Positions 8,213-17,896 of a stretch of 64,000 nucleotides of DNA are shown here, piece by piece. The stretch is from the NCBI RefSeq assembly GCF_009653635.1, contig NZ_PPFD01000003.1:948955-1012954 (forward strand), written 5' to 3'. Each line of letters starts with the position of its first letter. Within the stretch, counting starts at the first letter, position 1. Made by a program: the position numbers and the translations under genes. The notes under the pieces are model-generated. The model made no database searches and had not been told where the DNA came from. It saw only the letters and a list, made by a program, of their open reading frames with translations. The stretch is from Endozoicomonas sp. OPT23 (lineage in GTDB: Bacteria > Pseudomonadota > Gammaproteobacteria > Pseudomonadales > Endozoicomonadaceae).

Positions 8213-9556
8213 TCACTCTAAAATAAGCCCTGTTTTGTCCCTGATGCGACGCTGCAACAAAAACGCTAACAGACACACCAAAGACAGATAATAACCAGGA
8301 GCAGAAACCGTACCCGTCCACTCCATCAGACCTATAGCTATGAGTGGTGCCGTTCCGCCAAAAACGACAATGGCAATATTGTAAGGAACCATTGTTCCAG
8401 ACATTCTTATACGGGCAGGTAACAGCTCAGTATATAAAGCGCTGCTGACCCCCAGAGTGCAACCACCCAGCATTGCGAATACGCCCTGAACTATTGCACA
8501 GGCAACCCAGCCATAACCTTCATTAAGCAGAGAATAAGCAGGCACCGAAATCAGAGTGATGCATGTAAGGCAAAGGCTATAAACTTTTCGACGGCCAAAC
8601 CGGTCTCCCAACCAGCCCCCCAATGCAGAGAATGCAACAAGGCCAACAAGGTTAATGCTGTTAATCAGCATGGCTGTTTGTTTGGGGATAGCCAGAATCT
8701 CGATCATCTGCGTGCTGAAGAAAACAAAAAACAGATGAAAAATCAGAGTGTTTACACCAACCACCATAAGCATTCTCAATAATCCGACATACTCACTGGT
8801 ATAGAGCCTGGTGTTGATCGGTTCAGCATTGTTATCTGGCAACCTGGGGAGCTTTTTCCTGGCTCCCCACGCAGTAAAACAAACGATCCCCCCAAACCAG
8901 AAAGGCAGTCTCCAGCCCCAGCTGTATAACTGTTCGTCCGGAAGCAGATATATAAGAGCTACTACAAGAGAAGAAAGCAGCGTTCCCAGCATGCCACTGC
9001 TGTGGGCAAGACTGGTGATAAATCCTCGCCTGGAAGGCGGAGCCATTTCTCCGAGACAAACCAGTACCGAGCAGAACTCGCCCGCCATACCAAAACCCTG
9101 CAACAGCCGTAAAAGCACTAGTAAAACAGTCGCCATCACTCCGGCACTGGCAGCATCCGGCAAACAGCCAATACCAAATGTCCCAAGCCCAGTTGCGAAA
9201 CAGCTCAACAGCAGCACTCTGCGCCTTCCGTAACAGTCACCGAGATAACCAAGAATGACACCACTGACTGGGCGTATCAGCATGCCTGACGCAAAGAGTA
9301 CAAAGCTGTTTAGTAGAGAAGTGAGACGATCATCAGATGGAAAAAAGAGTGTGGCAATAACAGGCGTCATCAGGCCATAGAGAATGTAGTCGTAATACTC
9401 AATGATATTGCCCAGTAAAAGCCCTGCCAGCTGCTTTCTGGAAAGAGAGTACTCCTTATTCAATATTTGCACCTTCTTATCGTGAAGCGCTACGTCGTGA
9501 AGGGCTTCTTCACTTGAGGCTGATTTATTTGAATGGTTTCTATAAAACGAGAACAT
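8213..9556 (-). CDS. MFS transporter, metabolite:proton symporter (ProP/KgtP-like) type
   Basis: A 447-residue, twelve-helix major facilitator. The opening LLGNIIEYYDYILYGLMTPVIATLFFP is the hallmark of the metabolite/H+ symporter family (ProP, KgtP, ShiA). Loop motifs GYLGDCYGRRRVL (between helices 2 and 3) and GGWLGDRFGRRKVYS (between helices 8 and 9) are the two copies of the MFS G-x-x-D-R-x-G-R-R signature; the first has DCYGRR. The substrate cannot be told from sequence; osmolytes or organic acids are usual. The cytoplasmic N-terminus is about 45 residues. It is convergent with the OTU-like gene (25 bp apart) and divergent from the calpain-like gene, so the three form one accessory island. 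Confidence 0.8.
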   Translation of the reverse strand: MFSFYRNHSNKSASSEEALHDVALHDKKVQILNKEYSLSRKQLAGLLLGNIIEYYDYILYGLMTPVIATLFFPSDDRLTSLLNSFVLFASGMLIRPVSGVILGYLGDCYGRRRVLLLSCFATGLGTFGIGCLPDAASAGVMATVLLVLLRLLQGFGMAGEFCSVLVCLGEMAPPSRRGFITSLAHSSGMLGTLLSSLVVALIYLLPDEQLYSWGWRLPFWFGGIVCFTAWGARKKLPRLPDNNAEPINTRLYTSEYVGLLRMLMVVGVNTLIFHLFFVFFSTQMIEILAIPKQTAMLINSINLVGLVAFSALGGWLGDRFGRRKVYSLCLTCITLISVPAYSLLNEGYGWVACAIVQGVFAMLGGCTLGVSSALYTELLPARIRMSGTMVPYNIAIVVFGGTAPLIAIGLMEWTGTVSAPGYYLSLVCLLAFLLQRRIRDKTGLILE

Positions 9557-9653
9557 CAGGTTAGTTAATATTCAGCAAAATGCCTGCAGTCGATAAGCCG
9601 CACTGCAAAGAGAAGCTATTCTCTAATAAAGAACTTGGAACCGACTGACAGCT

Positions 9654-11075
9654 ATGGATGGCAGCAAAGATCTTTCTTCATCAGGGGAGTTTCTATTACT
9701 GGACGCTTCTCCAGCAGGTGCAGGCCTGCGAGACGAGATTAAAGGGAAGCTGATAGCAAAATTTAAGGAAATGAGTGTCAAGGCCCGCTCTAATGATGAA
9801 ATGCTTATTCCCAGAGCATCCAGGGAAGTAGCTATCAGCCAGCCGCTTACTAGAACTGTTCAGAGGGTTCTGCATTCATATAAGGACACACAAAAAGTGT
9901 GTGCTGAACCATTTATTATTCTTCCCAACCGGCTGCCAGAAGAGGTTCAATCAATGACCTCTGCTCAAGCAGTTTTCTGTTCTGACCAAGAGTTACTTGC
10001 TGATCTAAATATCGATAAAGCAAGCTACCTTCAGTATTCTGACGCGGTTATTAAAGTCACCCCGACTATCTCTGACATCAAACAAACCAGTAGCCGTTCA
10101 AGCTGTTTCCTTTTAGCCAGCCTGGCCAGTTATGCTGCTTCACCCACTGGTCAAAGAGTCATAGCCAGCTCTATAAACCACGAACGAGATCATTACTTCA
10201 GAGTTACCCTTTTTGACCCCATTCTTGAGCAGGACACGCCTGTGATTGTGTCCTCACACAGGCTGCTCAATAGCAATAATCAGGATATCTTCTCATTCAG
10301 AGACTCTCTTGCTTCCAGTTGGCCTGGCCTTTTTGAAAAGGCATACCTGGCGCTTATGCTCAATCGAAGAGAATGCCTTCAAAGCCTGATACAGGAAGAG
10401 GTCAGTGCACCTGTAATAAGAGAGCTAAATACGCAGCTTGAGCTACTGCCCGGAGCAGGAGGTAAAGGAAACCCTCTGGATTATTCAGATGCCAGAAACA
10501 GTCTTCGTTGCCTGCCAGAGATTCAATTTCTTGCAAAGCCACTTCTTAAAAGGTCTTCAAATTATATTGAAATTCCAGCTGCTCAGCTTGATACGAAAAC
10601 GACCAGAGAACTGATAAAGCAGAATCTGAGGTGTGCAGTACCTGTTGTGCTGGGAAAATCCGGCTCTGCCGGATCAGTATTAAGCAGCCTTACTGGAGGT
10701 ACTTCTGCCAACCATGTTGTTGCGGCCATCGCTTTGGGGGCTGGATTCGATTCAGATAAACGCTGGCAGGAAGGTATATTTACATTCGACCCTTACGGTG
10801 ATGATGATCCAGCTGTGCTCAGAAAAACATTAGCCAATATTTTCGATTCACAGGCCGCTATTCAGAAAAACGAAACAGAAACCTCGTTTATAAAAGGGCA
10901 GGATGAATACGAGATTTTGCTGGTTAGCAGTGATTACTCAAAGAGAAAGTTCGAGCTCCCATCTTCATGCCACTGCATTAATTTCATCCCATTCAGCGTA
11001 CTTAAATCACAATATTCTCAGGCGGTAATAGCTCGAGGAGGAATCAGCACCACTCGACCTGATTTATCTACCTAG
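9654..11075 (+). CDS. calpain-like (papain-fold, C2 family) cysteine protease domain protein
   Basis: A 473-residue protein with no signal peptide. It matches the calpain catalytic pattern in order: SDIKQTSSRSSCFLLASLASY (140-160; candidate nucleophile Cys151, cf. Q-G-x-x-G-D-C-W-x-L-A), WPGLFEKAYLALM (223-235; calpains have W-P-x-L-L-E-K-A-Y), NHVVAAIAL (353-361; candidate His354), and FDPYGDDDP (378-386; in place of N-P-W-G). Asp replaces the usual catalytic Asn. About 130 N-terminal residues are unassigned, with no calcium-binding or C2 region visible. Calpain-type proteases are mainly eukaryotic and sporadic in bacteria, so a host-directed effector is plausible but not shown. The start is GTG- or ATG-ambiguous only in name: the ATG at 9654 is the first in frame. 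Confidence 0.6.
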   Translation: MDGSKDLSSSGEFLLLDASPAGAGLRDEIKGKLIAKFKEMSVKARSNDEMLIPRASREVAISQPLTRTVQRVLHSYKDTQKVCAEPFIILPNRLPEEVQSMTSAQAVFCSDQELLADLNIDKASYLQYSDAVIKVTPTISDIKQTSSRSSCFLLASLASYAASPTGQRVIASSINHERDHYFRVTLFDPILEQDTPVIVSSHRLLNSNNQDIFSFRDSLASSWPGLFEKAYLALMLNRRECLQSLIQEEVSAPVIRELNTQLELLPGAGGKGNPLDYSDARNSLRCLPEIQFLAKPLLKRSSNYIEIPAAQLDTKTTRELIKQNLRCAVPVVLGKSGSAGSVLSSLTGGTSANHVVAAIALGAGFDSDKRWQEGIFTFDPYGDDDPAVLRKTLANIFDSQAAIQKNETETSFIKGQDEYEILLVSSDYSKRKFELPSSCHCINFIPFSVLKSQYSQAVIARGGISTTRPDLST

Positions 11076-11306
11076 AGGGGTTGCCTCCGATAGCTTTCAG
11101 GGGTTTAATTCGCCCATCAAAAATACCTGGTAAATGACGGATGTTAGCTTGCCCTGTTCTCAACGGTTAAGCCTGAACGTCGATACCAATTTCACTCGAA
11201 TAACTTTCCAGAAACCACTTAGCCGCTAAGTTAACTAATAAGTTGTCCCGATCCGCGCCTGCCTGTTCAGAGCCGCGGTACTGTCGGTTTTAAAAGGAAA
11301 AGCACC

Positions 11307-12185
11307 ATGCTGAAAGACAATACCTATTCCGAAACGCTTTACGATGGTTACGGCCAGAGCTTTTCCGTGGACGAACTGTTGTTTGAGCATCAGACCGAAC
11401 ACCAGCATCTGGTGATTTTCAACAACAAGGCATTTGGCCGCATGATGGCTCTGGACGGCGTAATCCAGACCACCGAACGTGATGAGTTTATCTACCACGA
11501 GATGATGACTCATGTGCCTATTCTGTCCCATGGCAATGCTAAGCGTGTGCTGATCATCGGCGGTGGCGACGGCGGCATCCTTCGTGAAGTGTTGCGTCAC
11601 AAAAGCATTGAGCACGTGACCATGGTTGAGATCGACAACGCCGTGGTAGAAATGTGCAAGAAGTGGCTGCCAAACCACTCGGCAGGCGCTTTCGACGAAC
11701 CAAGAACCAACCTGGTGATTGCTGACGGCGTAGACTTCGTTAACAACCCGGAACTGGCGGCTGATGGCAGCTTCGACGTTATCATTTCCGACTGCACCGA
11801 CCCGATTGGTCCGGGTGAAGTTCTGTTCTCCTCCGACTTCTACGCTGGTTGCAAGCGCCTGCTGACTGAAGGCGGCATCTTTGTTGCTCAAAACGGCGTC
11901 TGCTTCATGCAGCTGGAAGAGGTGGAAACCACCGTTCGCCGCTTGAGCCCTTACATGAGCGACACCAACTTCTACAACGCTGCCGTTCCTACTTACGTTG
12001 GCGGTGTAATGACCTTCGCATGGGGTTCCGACAACCATGAAGCACGCAAGCTGCCTCTGGATGTGATCACCCAACGCTTTGCAGCCAGCGGTATCGAAAC
12101 CCGCTACTACACTCCGGCTATCCATCAGGCCTGCTTTGCTCTTCCGGCCTACGTAGAACAGGCGATAAACAAGGTTAATGGCTAA
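11307..12185 (+). CDS. speE: spermidine synthase (polyamine aminopropyltransferase) SpeE
   Basis: A 292-residue enzyme that transfers the aminopropyl group of decarboxylated S-adenosylmethionine to putrescine, giving spermidine and methylthioadenosine. An N-terminal beta domain carries DGVIQ (50-54) and [10 protein letters not shown] (57-66). The nucleotide site GGGDGG is at 85-90, the acidic VEID at 107-110, and the catalytic loop SDCTDPIGP (161-169) has Asp162 and Asp165. Length is close to E. coli SpeE (288). AAAAGGAAAA precedes the ATG. It is first of four overlapping polyamine genes; its end overlaps speA by 8 bp. Confidence 0.96.
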   Translation: MLKDNTYSETLYDGYGQSFSVDELLFEHQTEHQHLVIFNNKAFGRMMALDGVIQTTERDEFIYHEMMTHVPILSHGNAKRVLIIGGGDGGILREVLRHKSIEHVTMVEIDNAVVEMCKKWLPNHSAGAFDEPRTNLVIADGVDFVNNPELAADGSFDVIISDCTDPIGPGEVLFSSDFYAGCKRLLTEGGIFVAQNGVCFMQLEEVETTVRRLSPYMSDTNFYNAAVPTYVGGVMTFAWGSDNHEARKLPLDVITQRFAASGIETRYYTPAIHQACFALPAYVEQAINKVNG

Positions 12186-14157
12186 AGATATTAATCAACC
12201 TCTGTTAAAAGAGCCGGACATGCTTCCGGAAGGCCCCGTAGAAAGCGGCTGGAGCGTTGAAGAATCACGCTCCACTTACAATGCCCGCTACTGGAGTCAG
12301 GGGTACTTCGACATCAACGACAATGGGGAAGTGGTTTACCTTCCTCAGGGTCGCCCTGCGGTCAGTCTGAACGATATTGCTGCTCAGCTGGTGCGCAAGG
12401 GTGCCTCTCTGCCGGTACTGGTTCGCTTCCCTGAAATACTTCATCACAGGGTGAACACGCTCTGCGATGCCTTTAATCAGGCCATCCATGAGTACGGCTA
12501 CCAGAATGAGTATCTTGCGGTTTACCCCATCAAGGTGAACCAGCAGCGCACGGTTGTGGAAGAGATTCTGGAAAGCCAGTCTGCCCGTCAGGATCGTCAG
12601 CTGGGTCTGGAAGCAGGCTCAAAGCCTGAGCTTCTGGCCGTGCTGGCAATGGCCAACCGTGCCAGCTCGGTAATCGTTTGCAACGGTTACAAGGATAAGG
12701 AATACATTCGTCTGGCGCTGATCGGTGAAAAGCTGGGGCATCAGGTTTATATCGTTCTGGAAAAAATGACCGAGCTGGAAATGGTCATGAAGGAAGCCAA
12801 AGAGCTGGGCGTTACGCCTCGCCTTGGCCTTCGGGTTCGCCTTGCGTCGCAGGGTAAAGGCAAGTGGCAGGCCAGCGGTGGTGAGAAATCCAAGTTCGGT
12901 CTTTCTGCCAGCCAGGTTCTGACCGTTATCGGCAAACTTAAAGCCGGTGGCAATCTCGACAGCATGCAATTGCTGCATTTCCATCTCGGTTCACAGATGT
13001 CCAACATTCGAGATATTCGTCACGGTATCAGTGAGTGTGCACGGGTTTATGCTGAGCTCTTTCGACTGGGTGCACCGATTCACTGCATCGACGTCGGTGG
13101 AGGTCTGGCTGTGGATTATGAAGGCACTCGCAGTCAGAGCAGTTGCTCCATGAACTACGGTCTGCAGGAATATGCGAACAATATCGTCTATACCATTGGA
13201 GATCTTTGTGCAGAGCAGGAAATTCCGGTTCCACGAATCATCTCCGAATCCGGTCGAAACCTGACGGCTCACCACGCTGTTCTGATCACCGACGTAGTCG
13301 GTGTCGAAAGCTACGAGCCTGAAGAACAGGAAGCACCTGCGGAAGAAGATCCGCAATTGCTCCACAATATGTGGCACTCCTGGCAGGAGCTGGAGAAAGG
13401 CGTTTCCCAGCGTGCTCTGGGGGAGATTTTCCATGATACCCAAAGCGACGTAACAGAGGTTCATACTCAGTTTGGCATGGGAATGCTGGACCTTCAGCAA
13501 CGCGCCTGGGCTGAGAACATAAACCTGCGTATCTGTTATGAGCTGTCAAAACGGCTTTCTCACAAAAACCGTTCACATCGCCCCATCATTGATGAACTCA
13601 GTGAGAAACTGGCTGACAAGTTCTATGTGAACTTTTCTCTGTTTCAGTCTCTACCCGATGCCTGGGGTATTGATCAGGTCTTCCCTGTACTTCCACTGTC
13701 TGGTCTGAATCGTCCACCAGAGAAGCGTGCGGTGATGCTGGATATCACCTGCGATTCCGACGGCACCATTGACCAGTATGTGGACGGGCAGGGCATAGAA
13801 ACTACGTTGCCGGTTCCTGAATGGCACCCGGATAAGCCTTATATGATCGGTATTTTTCTGGTCGGCGCTTATCAGGAAATTCTTGGTGATATGCATAACC
13901 TGTTTGGTGACACAGACACGGTTTCTGTTCGTGTTAGCGACATTGGTCTTATAGAACTGTCTGACTATCAGGCCGGTGATTCGGTCGAAGACGTGCTTCG
14001 CTACGTTAACCTGAAGCCGGAAAGCTTCCTGCACACCTATCAGAAACTGGTGGAAGACTACCTGCCTGAAGAAGAGCGGGAATCGGTTCTCGATGAACTG
14101 GAAGCAGGCCTGAAAGGCTATACCTACCTCGAACATCTTGGAGGAAACGAGCTGTGA
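12178..14157 (+). CDS. speA: biosynthetic arginine decarboxylase SpeA
   Basis: A 659-residue PLP enzyme (E. coli SpeA is 658) converting arginine to agmatine and CO2. YPIKVNQ places the PLP-binding lysine at residue 119. HFHLGSQ and [12 protein letters not shown] follow in the alanine-racemase-like barrel, [11 protein letters not shown] in the C-terminal half, and the SpeA-specific four-helix insertion and beta-sandwich domain come after. It supplies agmatine to SpeB encoded two genes downstream. It overlaps speE by 8 bp and speD by 1 to 4 bp, so translation is probably coupled. Confidence 0.97.
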   Translation: MAKDINQPLLKEPDMLPEGPVESGWSVEESRSTYNARYWSQGYFDINDNGEVVYLPQGRPAVSLNDIAAQLVRKGASLPVLVRFPEILHHRVNTLCDAFNQAIHEYGYQNEYLAVYPIKVNQQRTVVEEILESQSARQDRQLGLEAGSKPELLAVLAMANRASSVIVCNGYKDKEYIRLALIGEKLGHQVYIVLEKMTELEMVMKEAKELGVTPRLGLRVRLASQGKGKWQASGGEKSKFGLSASQVLTVIGKLKAGGNLDSMQLLHFHLGSQMSNIRDIRHGISECARVYAELFRLGAPIHCIDVGGGLAVDYEGTRSQSSCSMNYGLQEYANNIVYTIGDLCAEQEIPVPRIISESGRNLTAHHAVLITDVVGVESYEPEEQEAPAEEDPQLLHNMWHSWQELEKGVSQRALGEIFHDTQSDVTEVHTQFGMGMLDLQQRAWAENINLRICYELSKRLSHKNRSHRPIIDELSEKLADKFYVNFSLFQSLPDAWGIDQVFPVLPLSGLNRPPEKRAVMLDITCDSDGTIDQYVDGQGIETTLPVPEWHPDKPYMIGIFLVGAYQEILGDMHNLFGDTDTVSVRVSDIGLIELSDYQAGDSVEDVLRYVNLKPESFLHTYQKLVEDYLPEEERESVLDELEAGLKGYTYLEHLGGNEL

Positions 14158-15086
14158 TGTTCTTCGAAGGCTCTGAAAAAAAAGTAGAAGTCGTTACAGC
14201 TTCTGAAGCCGGTTCTCTGAGAGAACTGGGCCGTGAATACTGGGCAAAGGTGGTTGCCAAAGCTCAGGCTGAAATCCTGACCACCATCAGCAACGATGAC
14301 TGCGATGCTTATCTACTGTCTGAGTCCAGTCTGTTTGTCTGGAAAGACCGCTTCCTGATGCTGACTTGTGGCACCACCACACTGATTGATGCATTTTTGC
14401 ATTTTCTCGACAGTATCAACGAAGATCACCTGCTTTTTGCCAGCTATCAGCGCAAGAACGAGTATATGTCTCACCTGCAGGTGACATCGTGGGAGCAGGA
14501 TATCGAACGTCTGAAAGCGCGTATTCCAGGCAAAGCGTTCCGACTGGGCAATATGGACAGCCACCATAACTACATCTTTCATATGGACCGTCCTTACTCA
14601 CCGGATGACTGTGATCAAACCAGTGAACTGCTGATGTATCACATCAAGGGTGAGGGTGCTGAGTATTTGCGCAGTGAAGGCCAGACCATTGAAGGTATTC
14701 GCAAGCTGCTAAGACTGGATGAGATTCTGCCAGGCTTTGCACTGAGTGACTGGCTGTTCGAACCTTTCGGTTATTCCCTGAATGCCATCAAGGGTGATCG
14801 CTACGCCACTTTCCATATCACGCCTCAGGAAGACAGCTCTTACGTCAGCTTTGAAACCAATCTGGATGTTCAGGAAGATACACAGATTCTGGAGAAGCTG
14901 CTGGAAGCCCTGAAGCCGGGCAGCTGGGACCTGATTGGTTTTAACTCGCCAGCGCCTCTGCGTGAAAATGGCGAATTCAGTTGCATGACCGAGTGTCAGC
15001 TGCCACTGAAATGTGGGTATGATATGAGTTTCAATCATTACCAACACAAGGCTCACTGCAAGGTTGAGGCCGAGGAACTGGTATGA
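14154..15086 (+). CDS. speD: S-adenosylmethionine decarboxylase proenzyme, eukaryotic type
   Basis: A 310-residue pyruvoyl enzyme that decarboxylates S-adenosylmethionine to feed SpeE. It matches the eukaryotic SAMDC family, not the shorter E. coli SpeD (264 residues). [11 protein letters not shown] (3-13) aligns with human FFEGTEKLLEV and keeps both glutamates (5, 8). The self-processing site LSESSLF gives Glu57/Ser58, equivalent to human Glu67/Ser68. [12 protein letters not shown] holds Cys72 (human Cys82). [17 protein letters not shown] and SYVSFETNL supply the processing Ser and His region. The annotated start is GTG 14154, but ATG 14157 is one codon inside and equally well placed after GGAGGA (about 14141-14146). 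The stop overlaps speB by 4 bp. Confidence 0.93.
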   Translation: MMFFEGSEKKVEVVTASEAGSLRELGREYWAKVVAKAQAEILTTISNDDCDAYLLSESSLFVWKDRFLMLTCGTTTLIDAFLHFLDSINEDHLLFASYQRKNEYMSHLQVTSWEQDIERLKARIPGKAFRLGNMDSHHNYIFHMDRPYSPDDCDQTSELLMYHIKGEGAEYLRSEGQTIEGIRKLLRLDEILPGFALSDWLFEPFGYSLNAIKGDRYATFHITPQEDSSYVSFETNLDVQEDTQILEKLLEALKPGSWDLIGFNSPAPLRENGEFSCMTECQLPLKCGYDMSFNHYQHKAHCKVEAEELV

Positions 15087-16006
15087 GTACTCTCGGAAAG
15101 CGGGAAGACTATTCCCTTTACTCCAATGCCTTCGGGTTTCTGAGGCAGCCACTGGATTTCGATCCGGTGAATGCTGATTCGGATGTGATTGTCACAGGCA
15201 TTCCCTTTGATATCGCTACCACTGGTCGCAGCGGCAGTCGTTTCGGGCCTGAGGCCATTCGTAAGGCATCGGTGAATCTGGCCTGGGAAGGCAAGCGTTA
15301 CCCATGGTTTTATAACTTCCAGAAGCATCTGTCAGTGGCTGACTGCGGCGATCTGGTGTTTGACTGCGGTGATGCTCAGGATATGTGCGACACCCTGTTC
15401 GCTCACTCTGATCAGATCATTGCTTCCGGCAAACGTATGCTCAGCTTTGGTGGCGATCACTTCGTGACTCTGCCTCTATTGAGAGCACACGCCAAACACT
15501 ATGGTCCGCTGGCTCTGGTGCATTTCGATGCTCACACCGATGACTATGATCAGGGCGGCAAGTTTGACCACGGCACCATGTTCCACCACGCTCAGACTGA
15601 AGGTTTGATCGATGCGTCTGCATCGGTTCAGATCGGTATTCGCACCACTTACGACCATGAAAACACACCGTTTAATGTGCTGGATGCCAGCTATGTGAAC
15701 AGTGCTCCTGTGGATGAAATTCTGCAGAAGATTCGTGAAACAGTGGGTGATCGTCGTATTTATCTGACGTTTGACGTTGATGGTCTTGATCCGGCTTATG
15801 CACCCGGCACAGGAACACCTGTCTGTGGTGGTTTAACGACAGATCGTGCTCTGCACTTGCTGCGTGGTTTGCAGGGATTGGATATTGTCGGTATGGATGT
15901 GGTGGAAGTGGCTCCGGCTTACGACCATGGTGATATTACCGCTCTGGCGGGTGCTACTGTGGCGCTGGAGATGCTTTATCTTCAGGCTGAATTAAAAAAA
16001 CAGTAA
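15083..16006 (+). CDS. speB: agmatinase SpeB
   Basis: A 307-residue ureohydrolase that splits agmatine into putrescine and urea. The binuclear manganese site is complete: GGDH (His126), FDAHTDD (Asp149, His151, Asp153) and FDVDGLDP (Asp231, Asp233). The substrate loop [12 protein letters not shown] follows. E. coli SpeB has 306 residues. Its putrescine is the acceptor for SpeE, which closes the arginine-to-spermidine route inside one operon. It is the last gene and is followed by a hairpin terminator at 16017-16038. Confidence 0.96.
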   Translation: MSTLGKREDYSLYSNAFGFLRQPLDFDPVNADSDVIVTGIPFDIATTGRSGSRFGPEAIRKASVNLAWEGKRYPWFYNFQKHLSVADCGDLVFDCGDAQDMCDTLFAHSDQIIASGKRMLSFGGDHFVTLPLLRAHAKHYGPLALVHFDAHTDDYDQGGKFDHGTMFHHAQTEGLIDASASVQIGIRTTYDHENTPFNVLDASYVNSAPVDEILQKIRETVGDRRIYLTFDVDGLDPAYAPGTGTPVCGGLTTDRALHLLRGLQGLDIVGMDVVEVAPAYDHGDITALAGATVALEMLYLQAELKKQ

Positions 16007-16016
16007 TTTTATTGGG

Positions 16017-16038
16017 AAGCCCAGATTATGGGCTTTTC
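16017..16038 (+). terminator. intrinsic terminator of speEADB
   Basis: AAGCCCA (16017-16023) pairs with TGGGCTT (16029-16035) around GATTA, followed by TTCTC; 11 bp after the speB stop. The T-tract is short. Confidence 0.7.
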
Positions 16039-16054
16039 TCTCGCAAGTCTTTAC

Positions 16055-17224
16055 TTATAGTTCCTCATCTTCTAATTCATCGTCGTCCACATCTCCATCT
16101 GAGGTAGGTGACCAGCCATGCCTGTCATAACCTTCTTTATCTACATCAGACACCAGTGGCAATTCAGGTTCGTTACTTGTGATCGCCGGTGATTGAAACT
16201 GGCAAGCCTGATTTGTCAGAGACGAAAATTCAGTGCTCAATGTTGATGGGGGAGTGAATGAGCCTGATGGAGAGCCTGAGTGACGGCTTGCTCTGTAAGG
16301 GGAGCTGGAGCTTCTCTCCCTCCTGTGAACCCAAACACCACTAACTCTTTCTCTTGAAACACTTCCAGTACTACCTGCTCTTGGTCTTTGGTTATCACTC
16401 AATTGTCTTAGGTACTCTTGTCTCCAGTACCATTGATTTAATTCCCCAGAGTCAATTCCATTGCTCGCTGCAAATACGTTCCGCAACGCCTGATCTCTCA
16501 AGTCTCCATTTTTGAAGGCCTGTTCAACCATTGCTTTTAATTCCAGGTCACTCAAAAATGCAAAGTCCATTTTTGGTAAAAAAGAAGGAAAAGGATTTTT
16601 TGGTCTTCTATTCGGATCATCATCGCCTCTTTCTTCTCCACCAGTTTGCCTTATTGTCAGCATATTCAACTCAAAAGACTGAGCACGAGGGTTAAAAAAC
16701 TCTTCACCCCATTCGTAAGTTTCAGAAAAACGAACCTTACTTTTCGAGTAACCGGATGCTTTTGAATAGCTTTCCGGATCATAAGCCATCAGATATGAAT
16801 GGCTATCAAACTGTATAAGCTGGTTTGCACAAAATGGCGCAGATGGCAGGTTTATCCTGATATAACTTTCTTCTACCTCTGTCTTACACCCCACAAAGCT
16901 ACCACTACTTGAGCAGTTATTTTCCTTCAGTTTCTTTATATCTTCAGGACCAGGAGGAGAGGGCAGTTGAGTCCAGATATAAACAGGTTGAGAGTTTTCA
17001 AATTCTTCTGAAGACAGTTCAATGGTGTAACTGATTGGATCTGGATACTGAATTTCTACCGGTGACGGGTCTCTTTCAAGGCTCTGAAGCACAGCCAACG
17101 AAACTAAAAATAAGTCTATATAAATATTAGCCTGCGGTGTTGGCGAAGCAGTCAGGCTAACGGCTTTGGCCTGGGGAGCAATAAGCTGAATAAACAGAAC
17201 TGAGAGCAACAACACGCGTTTCAT
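16055..17224 (-). CDS. secreted protein of unknown function
   Basis: A 389-residue protein I do not recognise. Residues 1-21 are a clear Sec signal peptide (KR, then a Leu-rich core, ending QAKA). The mature part has a beta-rich-looking first 200 residues with two pairs of Cys (NNCSSSGSFVGC and later single Cys), then a Pro/Arg/Ser-rich low-complexity region (about 285-335: SVSRERVSGVWVHRRER, SPSGSFTPP) and an acidic tail of Asp/Glu (DVDDDELEDEEL). The acidic C-terminus and disordered middle suggest an extracellular or host-contact protein, which is only inference. It lies 35 bp after the YiiX-like gene on the same strand and may be read through from that operon. Poor ribosome-binding site. 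Confidence 0.6.
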   Translation of the reverse strand: MKRVLLLSVLFIQLIAPQAKAVSLTASPTPQANIYIDLFLVSLAVLQSLERDPSPVEIQYPDPISYTIELSSEEFENSQPVYIWTQLPSPPGPEDIKKLKENNCSSSGSFVGCKTEVEESYIRINLPSAPFCANQLIQFDSHSYLMAYDPESYSKASGYSKSKVRFSETYEWGEEFFNPRAQSFELNMLTIRQTGGEERGDDDPNRRPKNPFPSFLPKMDFAFLSDLELKAMVEQAFKNGDLRDQALRNVFAASNGIDSGELNQWYWRQEYLRQLSDNQRPRAGSTGSVSRERVSGVWVHRRERSSSSPYRASRHSGSPSGSFTPPSTLSTEFSSLTNQACQFQSPAITSNEPELPLVSDVDKEGYDRHGWSPTSDGDVDDDELEDEEL

Positions 17225-17259
17225 GAGTAACGACCAAAGATCTCATTTTTCAGTTGATA

Positions 17260-17895
17260 TCAGGCCAACTGCATTCCCTTATCAAGATTGGTCCAGGAGT
17301 TCTGCCTGACAGGAAGCTGGCCCAAAAGGCCGACTACTTCGAGTTTGTCAGAGCAAGATAGCAGAGCAGGGTGAGAGCCGGGCTCTCCTTCAGGAATGGA
17401 CTGACCAATGGTTTTATAGAGCTCAACCCAGTAGGGAAAAAGCTCTCCGGTTTCCAGATCCCTGAACCCCATTGGAGTTTCGGGAAAGACAGGGATATTG
17501 CCGTTGGCATAACGAAAAGCTTCCAGAATTAAGGCACTGCAATACCAGCTTCTGGATTTTGCGGAGTAATCAATATTGTAGGGAAGCTGCAATTGCTGAT
17601 CGGCAAAAGCAACAGCACCTTCTGCCAAAGCTGAGTACCGGGGTTTAACCCTTGCATGAAGGATACACGGGCGATCCAGACCATCAACAACAGAGCGGGA
17701 AATAAAGTAGTCCAGAGTCGTTTTTTGAACTCTGGGCATAATGGCTTCTATCACTTCATTTTCGCCGGAATAGATGGCCACATGATTAATGGCCATTCCG
17801 TTATAGCCTGCAAAGAGTCGGCTGATAATCCATTCCAGCTCACCGCCAGTGCGGAATTGAAACAGTAGATCACCCTTTTGCAGGCCAGTCAGCAT
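17260..17895 (-). CDS. YiiX/YebB-like permuted papain-fold (NlpC/P60 superfamily) protein
   Basis: A 211-residue protein. In permuted papain-fold enzymes the His strand precedes the Cys helix, as here: KGDLLFQF (7-14), INHVAIYSGENEVIEA (36-51; His38, Glu50), LPYNIDY (104-110) and WYCSALILEAF (117-127; Cys119). This is the usual order of the YiiX/DUF830 group, whose members act on amide or lipid-linked bonds. All three candidate catalytic residues are present. No signal peptide is seen, so it is cytosolic or exported by another route. It begins 2 bp after the aroE stop, hence the same transcript. Substrate unknown. Confidence 0.75.
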   Translation of the reverse strand: MLTGLQKGDLLFQFRTGGELEWIISRLFAGYNGMAINHVAIYSGENEVIEAIMPRVQKTTLDYFISRSVVDGLDRPCILHARVKPRYSALAEGAVAFADQQLQLPYNIDYSAKSRSWYCSALILEAFRYANGNIPVFPETPMGFRDLETGELFPYWVELYKTIGQSIPEGEPGSHPALLSCSDKLEVVGLLGQLPVRQNSWTNLDKGMQLA

Positions 17896-17896
17896 A

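Noticed and set aside
11076-11306. Possible insertion-sequence end between the calpain-like gene and speE
   Set aside because: Contains a small CTTAG/CTAAG inverted repeat, but I found no paired terminal repeats, target duplication or transposase frame.
11235-12125. 296-codon minus-strand open frame over speE
   Set aside because: Shadow of speE; no recognised feature.
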